Shown piece by piece: positions 1-8,560 of a DNA stretch of 14,213 nucleotides. The first letter of the stretch is position 1; every line of letters starts with the position of its first letter. The notes below the pieces were generated by a model. That model ran no database searches. It saw only the letters and a program-made list of their open reading frames with translations, and had not been told where the DNA came from. Source of the stretch: Xylaria sp. FL1777 (taxonomy: Eukaryota; Ascomycota; Sordariomycetes; Xylariales; Xylariaceae). The translations under genes and the position numbers were made by a program. The DNA is taken from assembly GCA_022578965.1 (NCBI GenBank), contig MU401000.1:478-14690 (forward strand). Direction: 5' to 3'.

Positions 1-230
1 AATTAAGCTTTTATATTATATTTATTATTAAAAACAAGTAAGTTTTATTATATTTATATTAAATTGTTTTTATATTAACGTTTAATAGTTCATAATAGCT
101 TTTTTATACACCGTTTATAATTAAGCTTTTATATTATATTTATTATTAAAAACAAGTAAGTTTTATTATATTTATATTAAATTGTTTTTATATTAACGTT
201 TAATAGTTCATAATTTGCTTTTTTATAAAT
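1..230. repeat. 118-bp tandem repeat, two copies visible
   Basis: The block starting AATTAAGCTTTTATATTATA at 1 starts again at 119 and continues nearly unchanged until about 229, where hAT-A is inserted. The period is 118 bp. The copies differ mainly near their ends: the first has TAATAGC and ACACCGTTTAT where the second has TAATTTGC and AAATTAT. The left side is cut by the window edge, so the true copy number is unknown. I see no coding potential. It could be a satellite, or a short duplication inside an older transposon relic. Confidence 0.9.
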
Positions 231-233
231 TAT
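226..233. repeat. Target-site duplication of hAT-A, left copy
   Basis: TAAATTAT lies immediately before the CAGGG terminus and recurs exactly at 859-866 immediately after the CCCTG terminus. Eight bases is the duplication length of the hAT superfamily. Confidence 0.92.
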
Positions 234-249
234 CAGGGTTAGTAATTAG

Positions 250-480
250 TCCGGACTAACTAGTCCGGACTAAGACTAAAGACTAATTAGTTTTTTTTCG
301 AGGTGATTAAAAACTAGTTAGTCCGAACTAAAGACTAACTAGTTTTTTTTCGAAGTGATTAAAAACTAATTAGTTTAGACTAAAGACTAACTAGTTTTTT
401 TTTTAGTAATTAAAACTAGTTAGTTTGAACTAAAACTAATTAGTCTTTAGTTTGAACTAACTAGTTTAAATAAAAACTAA
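250..480. repeat. Left subterminal palindromic array of hAT-A
   Basis: Units of about 52 bp follow one plan: AAAAACTAGTTAGTCCGAAC, then ACTAAAGACTAACTAG, then a T-run with CGAGGTGATT. Each unit can fold back, because AACTAGTTAGT pairs with ACTAACTAGTT. Clear starts are near 308 and 360, with a degenerate unit near 411. In hAT elements, repeated subterminal motifs are typical transposase-binding sites; that role is inferred here. Confidence 0.8.
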
Positions 481-639
481 AGAATTAAAATTATTATTAT
501 TATTTTAAATATGCTTTAATATTAAATGTTTTTTATTTTAATATATATATTAAAGTATTCTTTATATAAATATATATTTATTTAGTTTTATTATAAATTA
601 TTATTATATATTAACTAGGTTTATATTAAAAAATCAAAA

Positions 640-840
640 ACTAGTTAGTTTAAACTAAAAACTAACTAGTTTTTTTTTCTAGTGATTAAAAACTAGTTAG
701 TCTGGACTAAAGACTAACTAGTTTTTTTTTCTAGTGATTAAAAACTAGTTAGTTCGGACTAAAAACTAGTTAGTCCAAAATTTTAGTGATTAAAAACTAA
801 TTAGTTCTTAGTTTGGACTAATTTAGTCCTTATACTAAGG
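640..840. repeat. Right subterminal palindromic array of hAT-A
   Basis: The same unit type as the left array recurs: AAAACTAGTTAGTYYGGACT, ACTAACTAG, T-run, CTAGTGATT. Three units are visible, starting near 636, 690 and 743, followed by a degenerate unit reaching the terminus. hAT-C, once its insertion is removed, is about 52 bp shorter than hAT-A, which corresponds to one unit fewer in this array. The array therefore changes copy number by whole units. Confidence 0.78.
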
Positions 841-858
841 ACTAAATTATTAACCCTG

Positions 859-1028
859 TAAATTATTAATTATTATTTATTATAATAAATATAGTTTATT
901 AATATTATATTTTTTATATTAACTTTATTTAAAATATATTTAATGTGTTATTATATTTTAATTTATATATTAAATGTTATTAATATATATAAATAATAAT
1001 ATAAAATCTTTTATTTATTATAATTATA
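859..1028. other. Old AT-rich host sequence between hAT-A and hAT-B
   Basis: This stretch begins with the second TAAATTAT duplication (859-866) and ends with TAATTATA (1021-1028), the probable left duplication of hAT-B. It is nearly all A and T, with no open frame, no RNA gene and no recognisable element. With 1-233 and 9134 onward it would have been contiguous before the insertions. Confidence 0.75.
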
Positions 1029-1057
1029 TCAAGGTTTTTAAAATAATAATAATAATT

Positions 1058-1091
1058 TATAATTTACTCTTTAGTATAATTTACTCTTTAG
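1058..1091. repeat. 17-bp tandem duplication in hAT-B
   Basis: TATAATTTACTCTTTAG occurs at 1058 and again at 1075, a perfect duplication near the hAT-B terminus. The single-copy counterpart in hAT-D is ACTAAAGACTAAATTAT in reverse complement. Confidence 0.85.
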
Positions 1092-1097
1092 TATAAA

Positions 1098-1345
1098 TAC
1101 TAGCTTAGTATATATTAATACTAGCTTAGTATATATTAATACTAGCTTAGTATATACTAGGCTAGTATTAGTCCAGAAAAAAAAATACTAAGCTAGTATA
1201 AACTAATACTAGGCTAGTATTAGTTCAGGAAAAAAAATACTAAGCTAGTACAAACTAATATTAAGCTAGTATTAGTTCAGGAATAAAAATACTAGGCTAG
1301 TATAAACTAATACTAAGCTAGTATAATATTAGGCTAGTTTGGACT
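1098..1345. repeat. Subterminal AGCTAGTAT palindromic array of hAT-B
   Basis: Three short units (AATACTAGCTTAGTATATATT, 21 bp) are followed by longer units of about 52-53 bp. The longer units run A-run, TACTAAGCTAGTA, AACTAATACTAGGCTAGTA, TTAGTTCAGG, with starts near 1178, 1231 and 1283. Each unit contains two facing half-palindromes. This is the same design as the hAT-A array but with a different motif. Confidence 0.8.
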
Positions 1346-1352
1346 AGCTTAA

Positions 1353-1357
1353 TATTA
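1353..1357. repeat. Target-site duplication of the LTR retrotransposon, left copy
   Basis: TATTA precedes the TG of the 5' LTR and is repeated at 9079-9083 directly after the 3' LTR. Five bases is the usual Ty3/Gypsy duplication length. It shows that this is one intact insertion with correctly placed LTR ends. Confidence 0.9.
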
Positions 1358-1397
1358 TGTTATAAAATGGGCTAACTAGGCTAGTTAAGAGGCCATG

Positions 1398-1406
1398 TAT
1401 AAAAAG
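1398..1406 (+). promoter_or_regulatory. Possible TATA box in the 5' LTR
   Basis: TATAAAAAG lies about 40 bp into the LTR, just before GAGCACGCG. It sits in the best preserved stretch of the LTR. In a sequence this AT-rich a TATA match is weak evidence, and the position is rather close to the LTR edge for a U3 promoter. Confidence 0.3.
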
Positions 1407-1478
1407 AGCACGCGTAAAAGGAGTTCTATTTATTAAAGAATATATATTTAAACTACTATAAGGGTTTAATGTATAAAC

Positions 1479-1545
1479 TTAATAAACTTAAACGTTAAGT
1501 TTATTAAGCTTTAGACTTAATAAACTTAAGCGTTAAGTTTATCGA
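1479..1545. repeat. Two consecutive hairpins inside the LTR
   Basis: TTAATAAACTTAA (1479-1491) pairs with TTAAGTTTATTAA (1495-1507) around ACG. The same left arm at 1517-1529 pairs with TTAAGTTTAT (1533-1542) around GCG, with the last arm bases mutated. The pair has a 38-bp period and is retained in the 3' LTR at about 8685-8751. A role in transcript 3' processing or protein binding is possible but only inferred. Confidence 0.75.
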
Positions 1546-1872
1546 GTTTTAAACTTAAAACAATATTGCTTTAAGTTTATTAAAGCAAGCAATATTTATA
1601 GAACTTTTTTATTGTTTTTTTTGTTTATATAATTATGTACTTTCTGTGTTTAGTTATTTATTTAGTTTTAGTTCTTTAGCTATTAACTTTTTATAACTGC
1701 TAAGCATTAATATATTTATTACTTTTAATTTTTTAAGATCTTTATTAATGTATAGTATTAAAAGTACTTTAAAAACTTTCTTAATAAACTACTGCTAAAG
1801 ATTTTATTATTACTTGCAAATTAAAACCTTAAAAGCAAACTTATTATATTAATATATAATAAGTCCGTTATA

Positions 1873-2576
1873 TTTTAATAGCTTTTTAATTACTAGAACT
1901 TAGTATATAAAAACAAATATTAGTATAAAGAGTTAAATAATAAATAGTTTATAAAATAAACTTTTAAAAGTATATTAAAAAAAATATTTAAAAAACAAAA
2001 ATGCAAAACAGCATTATGTAAATAAACTTTACTTAATAACTAATAAATTAAATCTAGGTTATACTACTAAAAACAAAAAATCAAAAATTAAGTTTAAAGA
2101 TTTTAAAAACCTTTAGAACTAATAACGTATTAAAACAACAGATTTTAGTACTTTTATTAGCTACTTTTATTAAAAAAAAAGTAATAGCAAAAGAAAAAAA
2201 GTTAAACAATAGTAATAAAAAAAAACTAATGTTAATATTAGCATTTTAAAGCAAACTAATTGTTTTAACTTAAATAACAGTTTAAACACTAAATGTTATA
2301 ACCTTTAAACTAGCATAAATGCTAGCTATAGTAATTAAAGCAGTAATAATAATTACTATTATAATAATAAGTTAAAGCTTTAAATAAATAATTATATTAT
2401 AACTAACTTTAATATTACTACTAGTAAACTTAATATTTACTTTTATTATTATTATATTTAAAGTAATAATATAAAATAAAAAATCTAATTTTTTATTACT
2501 ATTACTGCTTTTATTATTAAGATTATTTATAATATTAAAAATGCTAAACATTAAAAGTTTTAAACTTATTGCTTTA
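1873..2576 (+). other. Retrotransposon leader and presumed Gag N-terminus
   Basis: This segment lies between the 5' LTR and the first recognisable Gag residues. A primer-binding site should lie in its first 20 bases. TAATAGC at 1876-1882 could be a mutated TGGTAGC, but that is a guess. I see no recognisable protein relic before about 2560, and the Gag start codon cannot be placed. Confidence 0.5.
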
Positions 2577-3120
2577 AAGCTTTATAATAAATTTATAAAT
2601 ATAAAAGCTTTTTTAATTTATATTAAACTTTATTTAAAATAACATTTTATTACTATTACAAAAAAAGATTAAAAAGTAATAATTATTTTATAATTTTTAT
2701 TAAAAAAAGTATTAAAATAGTTTTAATTTATTTTAAAGAATTTTTTAAAAGCTAACAAATTAACTAACTTTAAGCTAAAAACAAAATTTTTTTTTAAAAA
2801 TTATGTTAAGTTTAAAAATTAAATAAAAGCACTATTTAAAAATACTTAAAAAGCAAAACACGCAAAAAAAGTACTTTATTGCTTAAAACAAACAAAAACA
2901 GCAATAAATTATGCTATAAAAATTAAACAATTAATAGTAATTTTAAAACTGCTTAAGCTTAGATTGTTTTATTTATTTTATAGTAAACTTAAAACTTAAG
3001 TTTAAAACAAACTATATAAAATAAATAAACTTGCAAAAATTAATACGTATATTAATATAATTATTATACTTAATTAATAATTATTTAACTAGTATTTTAA
3101 AACTAAAAGAACTAAAAAAA
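2577..3120 (+). pseudogene. gag: Gag relic (retrotransposon gag domain)
   Basis: In the frame of position 2577 the plus strand reads KLYNKFINIKAFL, then FKLKTKFFFKNYVKFKN, then HAKKVLYCLKQTKTAINYA and IKIKQLI, interrupted by in-frame stops that fit mutated Gln and Trp codons. This matches the layout of the fungal Ty3/Gypsy Gag core: the F...W...L segment, the helix ending in a run like 'L..L.QT.S...Y...F..L', then an F...GL...V...L segment near 2970-3030. Gag forms the virus-like particle in the cytoplasm. The frame is unbroken by indels over more than 500 bp and is the same as that of protease. A CxxC pair at 3903-3914 (TGCTTTAAATGC), also in this frame, may be the start of the zinc knuckle, but the expected His and last Cys are not readable. 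No functional protein is possible. Confidence 0.8.
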
Positions 3121-4594
3121 ACAAAAAAAAATACTTAAAAAGATATTAAATAAAAATCTAAACAAATTAGTAAAATTTAAAAATAATAACCTTAAAATAT
3201 GTTTAAAGTTAAATGTTATAACTATAAAAAAAAAAGAATATTTTTCAAAATAATGCTAATTTAAAAAAAAAAACAAAAAGAAAAACTATAAAAAGAAAAA
3301 GATTTTTTAACTTAAGAAAAAAGTATAAGTTATAAAAGTCCAAAATAATAAAAAACAATAAAGTGATTTAAAAAATACGTTTTTAAAGCAAAAATATAAA
3401 GTTGCTATTTTAAATTAAAACAAAAGTATTATATTAAATAAATTAAAATGCTTTATTTATATAAGTTAAAATAAACAAGCATGCAAATACTATTTAAAAG
3501 CTTTATAGTTATTAAAATAAATTATAAAAGAATATATTTGCTATATAAACAATTAAAATTATTTAATATATAACTTAAAAAAATAGTTTAATTAAAAGTA
3601 ATAAATAATAAAAAGTAATAAGTTAATATAGCTAGTAAACTTATAAAACTATAAAAACTTTAAACTATTAAAGCTTAAAATATAGCTTAAAAAAAAGTTA
3701 TATTTAAAAAAACAAAACTATAATTATAAATAATATAATTATTAAACTAATTATAAACTATTAAAATATTTAGTTATTAAATAAACTTAAAAAAACAGAA
3801 TTTATAAAACTTTAAAGCAAAAATAAATAAAATTAAAAGCTATAAAAAATACTATAAAAAAAGAACTAATAAAAATAAACGAAGTATTTTTATAGCTTAA
3901 ACTGCTTTAAATGCAATAAAAAAAAAGCATTAATAGTTAAAGCAAAAACTAATATGTTTTAAAAACTAAAACTAGCAATTTAACTAATTACTAAAAGTTA
4001 TTATTATAATAAAAAAATAATAAAAAACAATAATAATATTTTATGTTTAAAAAATTTAAAATATAACAAAGTATTATAAAATTGCTATATAGTATATTAT
4101 TATTATTAATATTTACTTAATAAACTAAAAAACAATTAGTTTTTTAAATAAATTGCAAAAATAAAAATATAAAACCTTTATAAAGTAAAATAATTAGTTA
4201 TAACCTTAGTTTACTATAAGAATTTACAAAAATTTATAATATTTAAGAAAAATTCTAACTATACTTATAATATTATTTTAAAAAAATGTAAAAATAACTT
4301 TTATAAATATTATTAGCTAATTAAAGCATAATTATATTAAAAAATAGTTATTAAAAGTAAAAAAGCTTAAAAACTATAATTTAAAGCTTAACTAAAAACA
4401 AAAATAAAACAAAGTATTATAATATTTAAAGTACTAAATAAAATAAGTATATAAATATTTTATAAAAAAAAATTAAAAAATAAAATAAGCATTTGCTAAA
4501 AAAGCAGCAAATAGCTAAAAAAACAAAGGCTTTATAAAAAGTTTAATATAATAACTAAAAAAACTAATTTAAAGTTAAATTTATATATTAAAAA
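3121..4594 (+). pseudogene. Gag C-terminus and Gag-protease linker relic
   Basis: This stretch is A-rich on the plus strand and riddled with stops, lying between the Gag core and protease of the same element. It has lysine-rich readings typical of E-to-K and G-to-K/S mutated coding sequence. The CFKC reading at 3903-3914 is the only nucleocapsid-like trace. A CAT triplet at 3928-3930 would be the knuckle His only if one base was gained in the preceding A-run. I recognise nothing else here. Confidence 0.45.
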
Positions 4595-4890
4595 AAAATA
4601 TAACATTTTAATTAACTTAAGTATATAAGCTAATATAATTTTACTTAAAGTAGCAAAACAAAATAAAATTTCTTAGAAATATAAGCAAAAGTTATAAAAA
4701 ATTAAAAGATTTAATAAAAGCATTTTTAGCTATAATAATAGTTATATATTTAAAAAAACTAAACTTTTTAATATATTTATACAAAAATACAAAAAACAAA
4801 TTATATTAAATATTATTAATATATTTAATTATAACATTATTTTAAAAATATTATAGCTAAAAATTAGCAACTTTTTAATTTAATAAAAAG
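4595..4890 (+). pseudogene. Aspartic protease relic of the retrotransposon
   Basis: The reading LINLS at 4608-4622 corresponds to the family motif L-I-D-S-G, with the catalytic Asp read as Asn (AAC at 4614-4616), Ser as Leu and Gly as Ser. The downstream reading FNYNIILKIL-stop-LKISN (4824-4871) matches the conserved 'F.YDIILG.PWL...NP' end of Gypsy proteases, with the stop at the Trp position. The spacing of about 70 residues between the two motifs is normal. It uses the same frame as Gag (position 4611 is codon position 1), so Gag and protease may have been one polyprotein. The loss of the catalytic Asp is exactly what GA-to-AA mutation predicts. Confidence 0.8.
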
Positions 4891-5079
4891 CAAAAACTAT
4901 TAAGTAAAAAAGTAAAAAATAAAGCAAAAGAATTAGAAAAATTGCAAAAAAAATCTTAAAAAAAATACTAAAAGTATATTATAAATTTTATAAACTATTC
5001 AAAAAAAAAAAAAAAAACTTTTTAAATATAGCTTATAAAACTACTATATTTCTATTAAAAAAAAATGTTAATTAAAGCT

Positions 5080-5800
5080 TTATTAAGTATACTTTATAAG
5101 CTTAAATAAAACAAACGGTTTATAAAAATACATTTAAAAAAACCTAGCAAAAAAATTTTTAAAAAAGTTTTAGTTATTTATTAAATATTCTATAGTATTA
5201 GTACTTAAAATAAAAAACAAAAAACAACTAATTAATAAAAAAAAAAACTAGTATAGCAAATAATAGTTAATTACTAACTATTAAACATAATTATTATTGC
5301 AAATAAATATTTCTTTATTTTATTAATAACTATAAAAAAAAACATTAATTAAGCAAAATAGTTTATAGCAGTTAATATTATAAATAAATATTATACTATT
5401 AAAATAACAAAAAAAAAGAATAAAAAATTACTATATAAATAATATATAAACTATATAAATATATAGTTATGCTATAAAAACTATAAAACATATTAGCTAG
5501 CTTTTAATATATAATAATAATAATTTTATAGAAGTTTTTAAACAAGTTTATGTTTATTTACTTAAATAATATTTTAATTTATTTTAAAATATTAAAAAAA
5601 CACAAAAAACATATAACTTAAGTATTAAAAACACTTAAATAAATAAAATTATAACTTAATACAAAAAAGTATATATAGCATATATAAAAAATTAACTTTT
5701 TAAAATTTATAATTATTTTAAAACAAATATAAATTTAATAGTTAAAAATTAATATAGTACAAAATTAAAAAATACTTAATTTAGCTATTATTATAAACAT
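5080..5800 (+). pseudogene. Reverse transcriptase relic
   Basis: The catalytic block reads YLNNILIYFK at 5559-5588, the counterpart of the Ty3/Gypsy YLDDILIYS motif with both Asp codons turned to AAT. Upstream, the reading NLAKKFLKKF (about 5135-5165) followed by SIVLVLKIKNK fits the 'L.KGFI..S.S..A.PVLFV.KK.G' segment. The AVNIINKYYTIKI reading (about 5368-5408) fits 'LD...AY..IRI', and the segment from 5418 fits 'EWKTAFRTRYG..EY.VMPFGL.NAP..FQ'. The readable frame changes at least twice before 5418, at A-homopolymers, then stays in the Gag/protease frame. RT copies the RNA into DNA inside the particle; here both metal-binding Asp residues are lost. Confidence 0.9.
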
Positions 5801-5999
5801 ATAACAAGCATTAGAATTTTTAAATTATGTTTAAATGTTAATTTAAAACTTTAGAAAAATAACATTTTATTTTATAAAGTATATAAAAAAAAAATACAAA
5901 AAAAAATCCTTTTTAATTTTAAAAAAAGCTTAAAAAACTTTTAAAAAAGTAAAACTAAAAGTTATTTCTAACTTTATAGTTAAACTACTTAATTTATAA

Positions 6000-6371
6000 A
6001 AAAAAAAAAAGCTAAAAATAAATGCTTTAAATAATATAATTGCAAAAGTTTTAAAATAATTAAAAAACAACAAAAAATAGCATTTAGTAGCTTATTACTT
6101 TAAAATACTATAAAACGTAGCATTATAATACTTTATATATAATAAAAAAATACTTATAATTATTATAGCACTTAAAAAGTAAAAACTATTTTTTATAAAA
6201 ACTATAAAGCTAATTAAAATTTATTTAAATTATTAAAACTTAACAAAATTTATAACTATATAAAAAATTACTAAACAACATAAAAATTAAATAGTTTTCT
6301 TTTTTAAATTTAACTTTAAGATATATTACATTAAGAAAAAAGAAAACATTTAAGCAAACATACTTAATTAA
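6000..6371 (+). pseudogene. RNase H relic
   Basis: In the same frame as the YLNN motif, the plus strand reads IIAKVLKQLKNNKK from about 6036, then VAYYFKILQN, then ALQYFIYNKKILIIIIALKK, then NLTKFITI and FNFKIYYIKKKEN. This follows the Ty3 RNase H order 'A.GAVLSQ ... VA..SRKL..AE..Y.I.DKE.LAIV.A...W', 'T.H..L..F' and 'F.I.Y..G..N..AD.LSR'. The residues that should be Asp or Glu appear as Asn or Lys. The frame is continuous over about 110 codons with stops at expected Gln/Trp positions. It sits between RT and integrase, the gene order that separates Gypsy from Copia elements. Confidence 0.88.
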
Positions 6372-6559
6372 TAAAGTTAAAAAAGATTTAAAGTTTTAAA
6401 AAAAAAACATTTAAGTATTATATTTTTAAAGAAATAAAAGCTTAAAAGTTAAAGTTATATTTAAAGACTTTATAAATATATAGCTATAATAAACTTATAA
6501 CTTAAAAAAGTTAATATAGCAATAAAAATATAAAGAATTAAAAAATAATAAGCTAATAT

Positions 6560-7330
6560 ATAAACATAAGGTTTACTTACTAAAATTTTTATAAAACAAG
6601 TTTATTAAAAAATTTTATAAATATTTATTATATAAACACTAAAAAGCAACAAAAATAGTTTAACAATTATAGAAAAAATATAACTTTTTAAAACTATAAA
6701 GCATAGTTAAGTTTATTATAAAAAAATGCAATATTTGTAATAAAGCTAAAATAGCTTAATATAAGCTTTATAAATTATTATAACTTATATAAATATTTAA
6801 ATAAATATAGTATACTATTGCTTAAAATGTTATTATAGCACTACTTTTATTAACTAATTTAGTTATAAAAATATAATATAATAAAATATAAGTTATTATT
6901 AATAGATTTACTAAGTATGCTTATTTTTTATTATTTAAAAGAAATGCAATAGTTAAATAACTTGCATATGCTTTTATACGTTAATATTTAAACAAATATA
7001 AGCTATTTAAAAAAATTGTTTTAAATTAAAATAAATTGTTTACTTTTAAGTTTAAAACTAGTTTTTTTAAACTTATTAGTATTAAACTAAAGTTTTTAAC
7101 TGTTTATTACTTATAAACTAACAAACAAACAAAAAAATTAAACTAAATATTAAAATAATACTTATAAAGTTATATTAACTATTAATAAAACAATTAAATA
7201 AAACTATTACTAATAGTATAAATTTTATATAATATATTAACAAATAAAAATATAAACATATTTTTGCATAAAACTGTTTATAAATAGCAAACAACTATTA
7301 AAAAACAAAAAAAAACATTAATAAAAGCAT
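6560..7330 (+). pseudogene. Integrase relic with D,D-35-E geometry preserved
   Basis: The zinc-finger Cys pair survives as TGCAATATTTGT (6727-6738, reading CNIC) followed by NKAKIA, the counterpart of 'C..CQ..K'. The catalytic core reads IA-stop-NVI (first Asp as AAT at 6826-6828), then VIINRFTKYAYF (family 'VVVDR.TK.AHF'), then IVLN-stop-NKLFT (second Asp as AAT at 7024-7026), then QTNKQTKKLN (family 'QTDGQTER.N') with the Glu as AAA at 7132-7134. The second Asp and the Glu are 36 codons apart, that is 35 residues between them, the textbook retroviral-type spacing, and no indel has broken the frame. Integrase inserts the cDNA; all three metal ligands are lost. The frame is +1 relative to RNase H, so an indel lies between about 6371 and 6727. 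Confidence 0.93.
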
Positions 7331-7559
7331 TTGCTATTTTAACTATAATACTTTAAGCATAAATTATTGTAATAAAAATTAAAATACTATAAGCTAAACT
7401 ATAACTATATTTTTAGTTTTTATAATAATAAATATTAATATATTATAACAAAAAACAAACTAAAAAACTTACTTTTAAAAAAAAAAACAAGGTTTATTTA
7501 TTATAACAAAAACAAAATGCAAACATTAATATTTCTTAAATTAAAACAAAATAACTAAG

Positions 7560-7700
7560 CAATAAATTAAAATTTAAAAAACTTAGTTCTTTTAAAATTA
7601 AAAAAATTATTTTACTTATTAATTATAAACTATTATTACTAAAAAATATACAAATTTATTTTATTTTTTATATTTTTTTATTAAAATTAGTACTTATTAA
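7560..7700 (+). pseudogene. Integrase C-terminal GPF module relic
   Basis: In the integrase frame the reading KKLSSFKIKK (SSF at 7585-7593) matches the chromovirus 'KL.PK..GPF.I' module, with GG to AG and CC to TC changes turning Gly-Pro into Ser-Ser. It is followed by IQIYFIFYIFLLK (about 7646-7684), the counterpart of 'R.HPVFHISLLK'. This module contacts DNA or chromatin during integration. It lies between the integrase core and the chromodomain, as in known fungal chromoviruses. Confidence 0.8.
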
Positions 7701-7740
7701 AACATTTATTAAAACATAACTAAAAATAAAAACTAATTAA

Positions 7741-7895
7741 AATATTTATAAAGTTAAAAGTATACTAAATTTCTGTTAAAACAACAATAACTTAAAGTAC
7801 TTTATTAAGTAAAAAAAATACTTATATGCTAATAATATTTAAAAACTTAAAAAATACTTAAAAACTGCTAAAATAATTATAAACTAGTTTTATTG
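7741..7895 (+). pseudogene. Chromodomain relic at the Pol C-terminus
   Basis: The integrase frame reads NIYKVKSILNF at 7741-7773, then LKYFIK-stop-KKYLYANNI-stop (about 7789-7836), then KYLKTAKIII (about 7846-7875). This follows the chromodomain plan 'YEVE.IL..R', 'YLVKWKGY...E.TWEP', 'L..A...I..F', with stops at the two Trp positions and K for E. In chromoviruses this domain binds modified histone H3 and steers integration into heterochromatin. That agrees with the element lying in a transposon-dense AT-rich block. The domain is about 50 codons, its normal size. Confidence 0.85.
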
Positions 7896-8545
7896 TTAAT
7901 ATTTTAACTAACTAAAGCTAAAAAAAAAAAATTAACTTTAAACAAAACGTTTAATACGTTTTAATTAAACTTTAGAAAAACAACTAGCAATAATTATATT
8001 GTTTTAACTTGTTGTTTTTGTTTTTTAACTATATAACGCTTTTTTGTTTTAATTTGCTTAAGCTTTTTTAAATTACTTAAACTATAAGCTATAATAGCAG
8101 CTATTTTTTTTTGCTATAATTTTTTTTGTTGCTTAAAACAGCAGATTTTTATACTTATTTTTTTATGCTTTTTTATTAATATGTTTAACTTATTTTTTAG
8201 TTTTTTATGCTAAAAAGTAAGCTATTATATTTGCTTAAAAAATAAACTTTTAGTGTTATAATTTGCTTATTTAGCAACAATATATTTAATATATTAATTA
8301 AAGTTAAATTTTAACATTAAATATTTTATATTATAACAACTATAGCAAAAGCATAAAGCTATTTTAATTAATTTTAACTTAATAAAAGTAAGCAAAGCAA
8401 AGTTTTGTTAAGCTTTTTATTTAAAGCGCAACAAGCAAAGTTTTTTAAAAACTTTACTAAATATAATAAGCATAAAAAATAAAATAAAAAAAGAAAAAAA
8501 AAAAAACTTATAAAAAAAATATATAGAATTATTAAAACAACAATT
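7896..8545. other. 3' noncoding part of the retrotransposon, with a T-rich switch
   Basis: About 650 bp separate the chromodomain from the polypurine tract. From about 7990 to 8290 the plus strand becomes T-rich, after some 5 kb of A-rich sense coding relic, which raises the possibility of a former minus-strand coding segment. Its reverse complement gives lysine-rich readings with scattered stops that I cannot assign to a family. From 8290 to the polypurine tract the strand is A-rich again. No plus-strand domain is visible. Confidence 0.5.
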
Positions 8546-8560
8546 AAAGAAAAAGAAAAA
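8546..8560 (+). other. Polypurine tract
   Basis: AAAGAAAAAGAAAAA is followed by TA and then, at 8564, the TG of the 3' LTR. A purine run next to the 3' LTR is where plus-strand DNA synthesis is primed. Its side confirms the plus-strand orientation of the element. Some of these A residues may once have been G. Confidence 0.8.

Larger units (their letters stand above)
234..858. mobile_element. hAT-A: non-autonomous hAT-like element (625 bp)
   Basis: The element starts CAGGGTTAGTAATTAGTCC and ends with the inverted counterpart ...GGACTAAATTATTAACCCTG. It is flanked by the exact 8-bp duplication TAAATTAT (226-233 and 859-866). CAGGG ends plus an 8-bp duplication are diagnostic of the hAT superfamily. 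There is no transposase relic: the interior is a left array of about 52-bp palindromic units (about 250-480), a C/G-poor core (about 481-655) and a right array (about 640-840). The left terminus reads AATTAG and the right one, reverse-complemented, AATTTAG. This asymmetry recurs in hAT-D and helps orient copies. It is less mutated than hAT-C of the same family, since it keeps several GTCCGGAC and CGAGG blocks, so it is either younger or less exposed to the mutator. The superfamily call rests on ends and duplication only; the transposase that would move it is not in the window. Confidence 0.93.
1029..1357 (-). mobile_element. hAT-B: hAT-like element, left part, split by the LTR element
   Basis: The sequence from CAAGGTTTTTAAAA to the retrotransposon is built of the same motif as hAT-D (AATACTAGCTTAGTATA and TACTAAGCTAGTATA), with units of about 53 bp separated by A-runs and TTCAGG. 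Read in reverse complement, its end resembles the right end of hAT-D (CTAAGCTAGTATTT, ACTAAAGA, TAAATTAT, then CCTTG), so it lies in the opposite orientation. The terminal region carries an expanded AAT run. TAATTATA at 1021-1028 matches exactly at 9126-9133 and is the likely 8-bp duplication. The termini are eroded, so the boundaries are uncertain by one or two bases. It was in place before the retrotransposon landed in it. Confidence 0.72.
1358..1872 (+). repeat. 5' LTR (515 bp)
   Basis: It begins TGTTATAAAATGGG and ends GTCCGTTATA, where the final TA is probably a mutated CA of a TG...CA terminus. It aligns without gaps to 8564-9078. I count roughly 50 C/T or G/A differences and about five others. 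The outer (left) half keeps GGG, GAGGCC, CGCG and GGAG blocks that are lost in the 3' LTR, while its inner half is the more mutated of the pair. Confidence 0.95.

Noticed and set aside
234..245. GGGTTAG as a telomere repeat (TTAGGG family)
   Set aside because: It occurs once per element as part of the CAGGGTTAGTAATTAG terminus and is not tandem; the matching inverted end is present.
250..840. Regularly spaced palindromic repeats resembling a CRISPR array
   Set aside because: The units of about 52 bp have no unique spacers, vary in sequence, and sit inside an element with hAT termini and target duplication. The context is eukaryotic.
1876..1890. Firm primer-binding site with an assigned tRNA
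   Set aside because: Mutation has removed the expected TGG start. TAATAGC could derive from TGGTAGC, but no tRNA can be named with confidence.
3903..3930. Complete CCHC zinc knuckle of Gag
   Set aside because: Only the CxxC pair is readable. The His is one base out of frame and no final Cys follows, so I mention it as a possible trace only.
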